Assembly (NCBI RefSeq): GCF_017592395.1
Contig: NZ_JAGFOU010000020.1
Span: 1-64,000 of the forward strand
DNA length: 64,000 nucleotides
Reading direction: 5' to 3'
From: Actinomyces bowdenii
GTDB taxonomy: Bacteria; Actinomycetota; Actinomycetes; Actinomycetales; Actinomycetaceae
Positions within the stretch are counted from its first letter, which is position 1, and every line of letters starts with the position of its first letter. Shown in pieces: positions 27,164 through 34,779 of the stretch. The position numbers were made by a program, and so were the translations under genes. The notes under the pieces are model-generated. The model did no database searches and was not told the origin of the DNA. It saw only the letters and a list, made by a program, of their open reading frames with translations.

Positions 27164-27233
27164 TTTCGACAATTTGCATGAGATCGTGCTTTTCCAGGCC
27201 CGGAGAAAGCCGATGTCATGCAAATTGTCGAAA
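27164..27233. repeat. 70-nt palindromic repeat element, copy 1
   Basis: The arms TTTCGACAATTTGCATGA and its exact complement (18 bp) bracket a 34-nt centre that itself pairs further (ATCG with CGAT, GCTTT with AAAGC), so nearly the whole element can fold into one hairpin. A second copy at 42325-42394 is also exactly 70 nt and agrees at 65 of 70 positions by hand alignment. It lies between the ABC exporter stop and the sodium channel start. The sequence is AT-richer than its surroundings. Confidence 0.85.
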
Positions 27234-27241
27234 GGAGGGGG

Positions 27242-28978
27242 CTATTCGCGGCTCCAGGCCTCCCACAGGCTCGCATACTCCCCGCCCAGGGCCACCAGCT
27301 CCTCATGGGTGCCCAGCTCGATGATGCGCCCGTCCATGACCACCGCCACCCGGTCGGCGTCCTGAGCGGTGTAGAGGCGGTGGGCCACCTCCACCACCGT
27401 GCGGCCGGCCAGGACCGTGGACAGGGTCTGCTCCAGGGTGCGGGCGGCACGCGGATCGAGAAGGGAGGTCGCCTCATCCAGGATGAGGGTGTGCGGATCG
27501 AGCAGCACCAGGCGGGCCAGCGCCACCTCCTGGGCCTGAGCGGGGCTCAGCCCCAGGTGCCCCGAGCCCACCATCGTGTCCATGCCCGAGGCCAGCCCAT
27601 CGACCCAGGTATCCGCCCCGATCGCCTCCAGCGCCTGACGGATCATCGCATCGTCGGCATCGGGGCGCCCCAGGCGCACGTTGTCGGCGATCGACCCCAC
27701 GAAGACGTGATGCTCCTGGGTCACCAGGGCCACATGCCGCCGCAGCTCCTCCTCGCTCAGATCCGTCAGCCTCACCCCGCCCACGGTCACGCTGCCCGAG
27801 GTCGGCGGGTTGATGCCCGCCAGCATCCGCCCCAGGGTGGACTTGCCCGAGCCCGAGGGGCCCACCACCGCCAGCCTCTCGCCGGGCACCAGCTCCAGGT
27901 CGACGCCGTGAAGGACCTCCACGCCCTCGCGGTAGGCGAAGCGCACATCGCGCAGCACCATCCGGGTGCCCCGGGGCGCCTCCCCGGTGGGGCGGCGGTC
28001 GGCCCCGACCTCCTCCACCCCCAGGATGCGCGAGAGGGAGGCCTGGCCCACCTGCACCTGGTCGATCCAGAACATCAGCTGCCCCACCGGCTTGCGCAGC
28101 TCCATGGCATACAGGGCCACCGTCGTGATCGCCCCCAGCGTGGCGTGACCGCGGGAGGCCAGGAACCCGCCCCACAGCAGGACCAGCACCACCGGGGCCC
28201 GCCAGGCCACGTCGAGCACCAGGAACAGGCCCACCCGCAGCACGGCGGTGTAGCGCTCCAAGGACCACGCCTCCTTGAGGGCGGCCCCGATCGCGGCCTC
28301 GCGGAGGCTGCCGATCCCCAGGGCGTCCACCGTCTCGGCATGCTCCACCGTCTCGGAGACCACGCCGTTGAGACGGGCGTAGGCCGCCGACTGCGCCCGG
28401 TAGGCGGGCACCGAGCGCGGCAGGTACCAGCTCATCATCCCCCACACCGGCGGGACGATGAGCAGCAGGGCCAGGGCCAGCAGCGGATCGGACAGGACGG
28501 CGGCGACCACCGTGAAGATGATCGTCACCACGCACACGAGGATCTGGGGGATCCCCACCCGCACGAGGAAGTCGATGCGCGAGACGTCGTTGGTGGTGCG
28601 GCCCACCAGGTCGCCGGTGCCCGCGGACTCCACCGCCGAGAGCGGCAGGTGCACCACGCGCCCCATCATGCGCTCGCGCAGGTCGGCGAAGACCGCCTCG
28701 CCCAGGGAGCGGGCGTGCATCTGGGCGTAGCGGTTGATCACCGCGCCCACGATCGTGACCACGATGATGACCAGGACCACCGTGTCGACATACCCGATCG
28801 TGGCCCGCCCCTGAGACACCCGGCCCACCAGGCGCCCCAGCAGCTGGGGGGCCACCAGGGTGGCCAGGACCGCTGCGATCTGCAGGGCCAGGACGACCGC
28901 GAAGCGCCCCCGGTAGGAGGCCATGATCCCGAGGGTCTTGCGCAGGGCGACCCGGCCGGGGGCGAGCGGCAGCGCCAT
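27242..28978 (-). CDS. Heterodimeric ABC exporter, half-transporter B (intact Walker A, degenerate signature)
   Basis: This 578-residue half-transporter has six membrane helices (about 20-310) and an ATPase domain. Walker A GPSGSGKST is near residue 371 and Walker B LILDEAT near 497, with an H-loop VAHR near 529. The signature motif is changed from LSGGQ to LSPAQ near 476. In a heterodimer its Walker A would pair with the intact signature of the partner encoded just upstream, giving one consensus site and one degenerate site. The start overlaps the partner's stop by one base (TGATG), so the two are translationally coupled. The substrate is unknown; drug or peptide export is typical of the family. 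Confidence 0.9.
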   Translation of the reverse strand: MALPLAPGRVALRKTLGIMASYRGRFAVVLALQIAAVLATLVAPQLLGRLVGRVSQGRATIGYVDTVVLVIIVVTIVGAVINRYAQMHARSLGEAVFADLRERMMGRVVHLPLSAVESAGTGDLVGRTTNDVSRIDFLVRVGIPQILVCVVTIIFTVVAAVLSDPLLALALLLIVPPVWGMMSWYLPRSVPAYRAQSAAYARLNGVVSETVEHAETVDALGIGSLREAAIGAALKEAWSLERYTAVLRVGLFLVLDVAWRAPVVLVLLWGGFLASRGHATLGAITTVALYAMELRKPVGQLMFWIDQVQVGQASLSRILGVEEVGADRRPTGEAPRGTRMVLRDVRFAYREGVEVLHGVDLELVPGERLAVVGPSGSGKSTLGRMLAGINPPTSGSVTVGGVRLTDLSEEELRRHVALVTQEHHVFVGSIADNVRLGRPDADDAMIRQALEAIGADTWVDGLASGMDTMVGSGHLGLSPAQAQEVALARLVLLDPHTLILDEATSLLDPRAARTLEQTLSTVLAGRTVVEVAHRLYTAQDADRVAVVMDGRIIELGTHEELVALGGEYASLWEAWSRE

Positions 28979-30903
28979 CAGGAGCCGGCCTCCTCTCCAG
29001 CGGCCCGCGCCACCACGGCGCGGTAGGCGATCGCCTCGGGCAGGCCCAGGTGGGCCTTGGCCAGCAGGTCGCGGTGGGTGGAGCGCACGCGCTGGGCGCC
29101 GTCGTCGCCCAGAAGGATCACCTCGTCGCAGACCTCCAGCACCAGCGGGGAGGAGGAGACCACCACCGTGGTGCGACCGGCGCGCGCCCGGGCCAGGCGC
29201 CTGGCCACGCGCGACTCGGTGTGGGAGTCCAGGGCTGAGGTCGGCTCGATGAGCACCAGGGCGGGGGCCTCGGTCAGCAGGGCCCGGGCCAGCGCCACGC
29301 GCTGGCGCTGGCCGCCGGACAGGGACCGGCCCTTCTCCGTGATCATCCCCGCCAGCCCCTCGTCCAGGGAGGTGAGCACGTCGCCGGCGTCAGCGATCTC
29401 CAACGCCTCCAGGAGCCTGTCGTCCCCGGGGGCGTGGCGCTGGTGGGAGCGGACCTGCTGGTCGACGTCGGCCACTGCGGCGCGCTCGGCCTCGGCGCGG
29501 ATGAGCGCCCCCAGATCCGCGGGCACCGGGGCGCCGGCGCCGCGCACATCCAGGGCCTCGCGCAGGGTCCCGGTGAACAGCTGCGCCGTGGCCCCGGACA
29601 CGACGATGCTGGCGCGCACCTTCTCCAGCGGCATGTTGGCCAGGGGCCGCCCGGCCAGGGCGACCGTGGGCCCGGCGTCCGAGAAGCGGCCCAGGCGGGT
29701 GGCCGCATCCGCCGCCACCTGCGGGTCCTGCGCCACCAGGGCGGTCATGCGCCCCTCGATCAGGCGCAGGCCGGTGGAGGTGTCCACCAGGTCGCCGCGG
29801 GTGGGGAAGGCGCGGGCGGGGTCCAGGTCCAGGCGCTCGCGGACCGAGCCCGCGGCAGGAGTCACCCTCAGGAGCCTGGCGAGCCGCCGGGCCCCGACGA
29901 CGGCCCGCGTGTAGTCCTGCACGGAGTTGGAGAAGACCCACAGCGGCCAGGACAGGTAGGCGGTGTAGCCGTAGAAGGTCACCAGCGCCCCGGGGGTGAT
30001 CCCCCCGCTCAGCGCGATCCGGGCGGCGGCCCACACCACTGCGGCCACGAACAGCCCGGGCAGGAGGACCTGGAGGCTCATGAGGATGGACTGGGTGCCG
30101 GCCACCTCCACCCCGCGGCGCCTGAGCTCCTGGGAGGCCTGCATGTAGCGGCGGGCGAAGACGTCCTCGCCGCCGATGCCCCGCAGGATGCGCAGCCCGG
30201 CCACGGTGTCGGTGGTGATGGTGGTCACCTCGGCCTGGGCCTCGCGCTGATGGGCCTGACGGCGCTGCAGGGGCTTGATGACCAGGGTGACGATCCAGGC
30301 CACCAGGGGCATGCCGATGATGACGATGGTTCCCAGCTGCACGGAGGTGCGCAGCATGAGGACCGCGACGACCGCGAAGGAGACGGCGGCCCCCAGGAGC
30401 TGGGGGAGGCGCTCGATGAAGTTGCCCAGGTACTGGGCGTCGGAGGCGATGATGGAGGCGATCTCGCCAGTGGAGGCCTGGCGGCCCAGGTCTGCCCCGG
30501 TGATGGAGACCTGGCGCCCCACCAGCCGGCTGACGTCGAAGGTGGTGCGCATCCAGGCCACGACGCCGAAGTAGGACAGCATGGTGTCGCCCACGGCGTA
30601 GAGGAGGAACAGCACCATGAGTGTGAGGCAGATCCGCCAGATCCCGGCGTTGAGGCCGTTCTCGATACCGGCGTCCAGGGCGGCGCCCAGGAAGGCGGGG
30701 ACCACTGCCTGGATGACGTTGGCGACGCAGGCGGCCGCGGTCGCGATGAGCACCGGCACAGCGGCCCGGCGCAGCAGCCACACCAGGAGCGCCCCGCTGC
30801 CGGTCAGGGGAGGCTGCGGCAGGGGCGCGTGCGGGGCGGCCGTCAGGGCGCTGTGCGCGGAGGGCAGGACCCGCGCGAGCGGGGAGGGCGCAGAGGAGGG
30901 CAT
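28978..30903 (-). CDS. Heterodimeric ABC exporter, half-transporter A (intact signature, Walker A lost)
   Basis: This 641-residue half-transporter has six membrane helices (about 50-350) and an ATPase-like domain that keeps the signature LSGGQRQRVALARALL near residue 527 and D-loop TSALD. It has no GxxGxGKS/T: where Walker A should be (about 384-405) it reads ALVAQDPQVAADAATRLG. Walker B is VLIEP (Asp lost, Glu kept), and the H-loop His is replaced by Ser (VVSSSP). It therefore cannot bind ATP normally by itself and needs its neighbour, which has the complementary pattern. It is translated first in the pair. The N-terminus is Pro/Ala-rich and its start is not certain. Confidence 0.9.
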   Translation of the reverse strand: MPSSAPSPLARVLPSAHSALTAAPHAPLPQPPLTGSGALLVWLLRRAAVPVLIATAAACVANVIQAVVPAFLGAALDAGIENGLNAGIWRICLTLMVLFLLYAVGDTMLSYFGVVAWMRTTFDVSRLVGRQVSITGADLGRQASTGEIASIIASDAQYLGNFIERLPQLLGAAVSFAVVAVLMLRTSVQLGTIVIIGMPLVAWIVTLVIKPLQRRQAHQREAQAEVTTITTDTVAGLRILRGIGGEDVFARRYMQASQELRRRGVEVAGTQSILMSLQVLLPGLFVAAVVWAAARIALSGGITPGALVTFYGYTAYLSWPLWVFSNSVQDYTRAVVGARRLARLLRVTPAAGSVRERLDLDPARAFPTRGDLVDTSTGLRLIEGRMTALVAQDPQVAADAATRLGRFSDAGPTVALAGRPLANMPLEKVRASIVVSGATAQLFTGTLREALDVRGAGAPVPADLGALIRAEAERAAVADVDQQVRSHQRHAPGDDRLLEALEIADAGDVLTSLDEGLAGMITEKGRSLSGGQRQRVALARALLTEAPALVLIEPTSALDSHTESRVARRLARARAGRTTVVVSSSPLVLEVCDEVILLGDDGAQRVRSTHRDLLAKAHLGLPEAIAYRAVVARAAGEEAGS

Positions 30904-30966
30904 AGTGCTCCTCAGGCTAGTGCAGGTTCCGCTGCTTCTCCTGCTGCGCGGGGTCCGGCCGGGCGG

Positions 30967-33531
30967 TCACTCGGTGGCGATGGCCTCCAGGACGGGCAGG
31001 CGCGAGGCGCGCAGGGCGGGCCACAGGGCGGCGATGAGGCCGACGATCACGGAGATGACGAGCATCGCCACCAACTGGCCCCAGGGGATGGTCAGGGAGG
31101 TCAGGCCGTCATCCTCCAGGACCTTGCGCAGGGCGGCGGCCAGGATGATGCCGGTGGCCCCTCCCAGGACGGTGCCGTACAGGGCGGTGAGGACCGACTC
31201 GACCATGATCTCGCCGGCCAGCTGGGACTTCCCCAGTCCCACGGCGCGCATGAGGCCGATCTCCCGGGTGCGCTCGGCCACCGAGAGCACCAGGGTGTTG
31301 ACGATGCCCAGGATGGCGATGGCGATGGACAGGCCCAGCAGGGCGTAGAGGATGCCCAGGGTCTGGTTGACGCTCTGGCCGATCTGGTCGGAGACCTGCT
31401 GGTGGTCCATGACCTGGTAGACGTAGGTGGGGGCCACGATGTCCTGGATCCGGTCGCGCACCGCCTCCAGGTCCGCTCCCGGCTCCAGGGTGACGAACAG
31501 GCCCATCGGGGAGTCCAGGACCTCATCGCTCCGGGTGGGGGTGGCGCCGCTCAGGGATCCCACCGCGGCGGCGGTGTCGGGTGAGACGTAGAGGTGGGAC
31601 TGGACGCCGCGGGGGTCGGCGATGCCGGCCACGGTGGCCTGCACGGTGCCGTTGGAGCCGGTGAGGGTCACGGTCTCGCCCAGGGCCAGCTCGGAGCCCT
31701 CGAAGGCGATGACATGGGTCTGGTCCAGGTCGGACAGGGATCCCGAGGACATCCTGGGGTCGAAGGACCGGCTGTAGGCGGTGGGATCGACGACGGCCAG
31801 GCCGGCCACGGCCTGGGTGCCGTCGGGCCGGGTCATGGCGGCGCTGTGGGCCGTGAACCCCGTGGTGGAGGCCACCTGGTCCAGCTCGTTGATCTGCTGG
31901 ACCATCTGCGGGCTCAGGGAGGCCTGGGCCGCGCCGGAGGCCGGCTGGATGAGCAGGTCGGCCCTCATGGAGGTGTTGACCTCATCGGAGACCGAGGAGT
32001 TGACCGAGGCGGCGATGGTGGCCCCGGCGCACACCAGGGCCATGCCCACCATGAGGGCCCCTGAGGTGTTGGCGGTGCGCCGCGGGTTGTGCACGATGTT
32101 GCGCACCGCCAGGCGCCCGGCGGGCCGCAGCAGCCGGAAGGGCAGGCCGATGACCCCCACCACGGGGCGGGCCAGCACGGGCGAGACCACCAGCAGGCCC
32201 AGCAGGATGCCGGCGGCCCCCAGCCCCAGGACGAGCCGGCGCTGGTCCAGCTCCTCCCCGGCCCAGGCGGCGGCCACGGCCGCCGCGCCCCCGGCCAGGA
32301 CCAGGGCGCCGATGACGGTGCGCACCACCAGGGGCTTCTCCCGCGCCCCGCTGACCCCGCGCATGGCCTCCACCGGATGGGTGGTCGCGGCCTCGCGCGC
32401 CGGCATGAGCGCGCCCACCACGGTGACCAGGATCCCCACGACCATGGACACGGCGATGATGGCGGGGGTCATGGGCACCCCGTCGGTCAGGGGCATGCCC
32501 ATCGCATCGAGCAGGGCCACCAGCCCCTTGAGCAGGCCGGCGCCGACCACCACGCCCAGCGCCGAGCCGACGATGCCGATGACCAGGGCCTGGCAGAAGA
32601 CCACGCCGAACACCGAGCCCGGCGAGGCCCCCACCGCCCGCAGCAGGGCGAACTCCCTGACCCGCTGGCGCACGCTCATGGCGAAGGAGTTCATGATGAT
32701 GAAGGAGCCCACGAACATCGCCAGCACCACGAAGACCAGCAGGAAGGTCTGGACGAATCCCAGGATCCGCTCGATGAAGGCATTGGTCTCATCGATCATC
32801 TCGGCGCGGGTCCTGACCTCGACGCCGTCGGGCACCATCTGGGCCAGGGACTCCTTGACGGTGCCGGTCTCAGCGCCGTCGGCCACGCTGATGGACACCG
32901 AGGAGATCTTCCCGTCCGGTGCGGCCATGGGCACCAGCCAGTCGCCGTCCATGCCGATGATGCTGGCCCCGGCCATGGTGGTGCCGTAGGACAGCTCGCC
33001 GACGACGGTGACCTCCATGGGCCGGCCCTGGAGGACCACATGGGTGGTGTCCCCGATCTTGAGGCCCGAGCGCTCCAGGGCGCCGGACTCCAGGGCGATC
33101 TCCTCGGCGCCGGCCGGGCGCCGCCCCTCGACCCAGGTCAGCCCCGGCTCGCGCTCGAACAGGGGGATGAACAGGGTGGGCGCGCCCCCGGTGGTCACGG
33201 GGGCGCCGTCGGCGCCCACCAGGACCCCGGGCATGCTGGCCCCCGGGTTGGCGGTCTCCACGCCCTCGACGCCCTGCGCCTCCTGGGCCAGGGAGGCGTC
33301 GATGGGCTGGGACTGGACGTTGGAGGAGGTCGTGGGGTCGCCCACGGTCCGGCCGGTGAGGTAGAGGTCGGCGGTGAAGGTGGAGGCCGTCAGGGCGGAG
33401 AAGGTGTCGGACATGACCGCGCGCAGGGCCAGGGTCCCTGACAGGAAGGCCACTCCCAGCACGACGGCGAAGGTGGTCAGGACGAACTGCTTGACATGGG
33501 CGCGGATGGAGCGCCAGGTGACCCTGAGCAT
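30967..33531 (-). CDS. MacB/FtsX-type ABC transporter permease
   Basis: This 854-residue permease starts with a membrane helix (VLTTFAVVLGVAFLSGTLAL), then a large extracellular MacB-type periplasmic core domain (about 40-250), three helices (about 260-390), two central helices (about 440-500), a second first-helix motif NIVHNPRRTANTSGALMVG, a second extracellular domain and three final helices. This duplicated FtsX arrangement is typical of actinobacterial transporters that do not pass substrate through the membrane but use ATP to move lipoproteins, peptides or envelope factors. The start was placed at MLRVTWRSIRAH, where the family begins. The ATG overlaps the ATPase stop codon (TGATG). Confidence 0.9.
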   Translation of the reverse strand: MLRVTWRSIRAHVKQFVLTTFAVVLGVAFLSGTLALRAVMSDTFSALTASTFTADLYLTGRTVGDPTTSSNVQSQPIDASLAQEAQGVEGVETANPGASMPGVLVGADGAPVTTGGAPTLFIPLFEREPGLTWVEGRRPAGAEEIALESGALERSGLKIGDTTHVVLQGRPMEVTVVGELSYGTTMAGASIIGMDGDWLVPMAAPDGKISSVSISVADGAETGTVKESLAQMVPDGVEVRTRAEMIDETNAFIERILGFVQTFLLVFVVLAMFVGSFIIMNSFAMSVRQRVREFALLRAVGASPGSVFGVVFCQALVIGIVGSALGVVVGAGLLKGLVALLDAMGMPLTDGVPMTPAIIAVSMVVGILVTVVGALMPAREAATTHPVEAMRGVSGAREKPLVVRTVIGALVLAGGAAAVAAAWAGEELDQRRLVLGLGAAGILLGLLVVSPVLARPVVGVIGLPFRLLRPAGRLAVRNIVHNPRRTANTSGALMVGMALVCAGATIAASVNSSVSDEVNTSMRADLLIQPASGAAQASLSPQMVQQINELDQVASTTGFTAHSAAMTRPDGTQAVAGLAVVDPTAYSRSFDPRMSSGSLSDLDQTHVIAFEGSELALGETVTLTGSNGTVQATVAGIADPRGVQSHLYVSPDTAAAVGSLSGATPTRSDEVLDSPMGLFVTLEPGADLEAVRDRIQDIVAPTYVYQVMDHQQVSDQIGQSVNQTLGILYALLGLSIAIAILGIVNTLVLSVAERTREIGLMRAVGLGKSQLAGEIMVESVLTALYGTVLGGATGIILAAALRKVLEDDGLTSLTIPWGQLVAMLVISVIVGLIAALWPALRASRLPVLEAIATE

Positions 33532-34361
33532 CACTCGGCCCCCGGCTCGCGCTGCTGGCCGGTGGCGCCCGGGGCGGCTGCGGGGCCCCCGCCCTCGCCC
33601 AGATCGCGCAGGGCGTCGAGGACCCGGTCGCGATCGGGGTCGGCCAGCTCGGCCACCACCTGCCCATCGCGCAGGAAGACCACCGTATCGGCCCACGCCG
33701 CGGCCTCGGGCTCGTGGGTGACCATGACCACCGACTGGCCCAGGGCGTCCACGCTCGAGCGCAGGATGGCCAGGACCTGCTCGGTGGAGCGCGAATCCAG
33801 GTTCCCCGTGGGCTCATCGGCGAAGACGACGGCGGGGGAGCCCACCAGTGCCCGGGCGCAGGCCACCCGCTGGACCTGGCCCCCCGAGAGCTCGGCGGGC
33901 CGATGGCTCAGGCGGTCGGTCAGCCCCACGGCCTCGATGACCTGGTCGAAGCGCTGCTTGTCCACCTTGGTGCGGGCGATGTCCAGGGGCAGCGTGATGT
34001 TCTCCGCGGCCGTCAGGGTCGGCACCAGGTTGAAGGACTGGAAGATGAAGCCGATCCGCTCCCGGCGCAGCCGCGTCAGGCGGCGCTGGCTCATGGCCGA
34101 GACCTCCAGGCCGTCGAGCACGATCTGCCCGCCGCTGACCGAGTCCAGGCCCGCCAGGCAGTGCATGAGGGTCGACTTGCCCGATCCCGAGGGCCCCATG
34201 ATCGCGGTGAAGCGTGCCCGGGCGATATCGACGTCGACGGCGTCCAGGGCGGTCACCGCCCCCGATCCCCGGCCGTAGACCTTCGTCAGTCCCCGGGCCC
34301 GGACCACCGGATCCTCGACAGGCCGATGCGGGGAGAGCAGGGACACTGGCGCAGAACTCAT
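33531..34361 (-). CDS. MacB/LolD-type ABC transporter ATP-binding protein
   Basis: This 276-residue ATPase partners the FtsX-type permease that follows it. It has Walker A GPSGSGKST (about 66), a Q-loop in IFQSFNLVPTLTA (about 110), signature LSGGQVQRVACARAL (about 165), Walker B VVFADEPTGNLD (about 188) and H-loop MVTHEPE. This set is complete, unlike that of the neighbouring exporter. The C-terminal tail is Ala/Gly-rich. The start at MSSAPVSLL has AGGAGG 6 nt upstream; the 17-codon extension in frame lacks one. A 418-bp divergent gap precedes it. Confidence 0.92.
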   Translation of the reverse strand: MSSAPVSLLSPHRPVEDPVVRARGLTKVYGRGSGAVTALDAVDVDIARARFTAIMGPSGSGKSTLMHCLAGLDSVSGGQIVLDGLEVSAMSQRRLTRLRRERIGFIFQSFNLVPTLTAAENITLPLDIARTKVDKQRFDQVIEAVGLTDRLSHRPAELSGGQVQRVACARALVGSPAVVFADEPTGNLDSRSTEQVLAILRSSVDALGQSVVMVTHEPEAAAWADTVVFLRDGQVVAELADPDRDRVLDALRDLGEGGGPAAAPGATGQQREPGAE

Positions 34362-34779
34362 GAGAAGCCTCCTGGAGGGCTGAGGTGGGTGGCGGGCGGG
34401 GTCCAGTCGCATGCCCCGCCCGTCCTGGTGGATCGTGATGGGCGGTGCGTGCCGGGAGGGTGATCAGAACGGGCGGTTGATGGATGCGGACAGCCGGTGG
34501 GCGGGGCCGCCGGGGGCCCGAGCCGTCGATGGTGCTGGTGTCCGTGGGATTCTCTCATGATAGTGGGGCGAGTCACTCCTCCTTGCGGACGGGATGCGGG
34601 GGTCCTCGCGAAGGAGGGCCGGGTGGTCCGGCGGGACGGGCGGGAGAGGCCGGCCCATGAGGCCCACATGGGCGTCACAGGGTGGTGGCTAGGATGGGAT
34701 CGGGCCCGGTGGTTGCAGGAACGGGCCCGGTTATCCACTGTCATCCACTCCAAGTCCGGCGATCGAGGAAGGCTTTGTT
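34362..34779. other. Divergent promoter region with a direct repeat
   Basis: This gap separates the minus-strand ABC operon from the plus-strand variant-LRR gene. It contains two direct copies of CGGGCCCGGT at 34701-34710 and 34722-34731, 21 bp apart, which is about two helical turns, within 80 bp of the plus-strand start. TAGGAT at about 34690 and TTATCCACT just after the second copy are also present. No small gene was recognised. Confidence 0.4.

Noticed and set aside
27164-27233. Short open frames starting ATGCAAATTGTCGAAA inside the 70-nt palindromes, considered as small proteins
   Set aside because: The frames run into neighbouring real genes antisense or out of phase and differ after the palindrome, so the conservation is at the DNA or RNA level.
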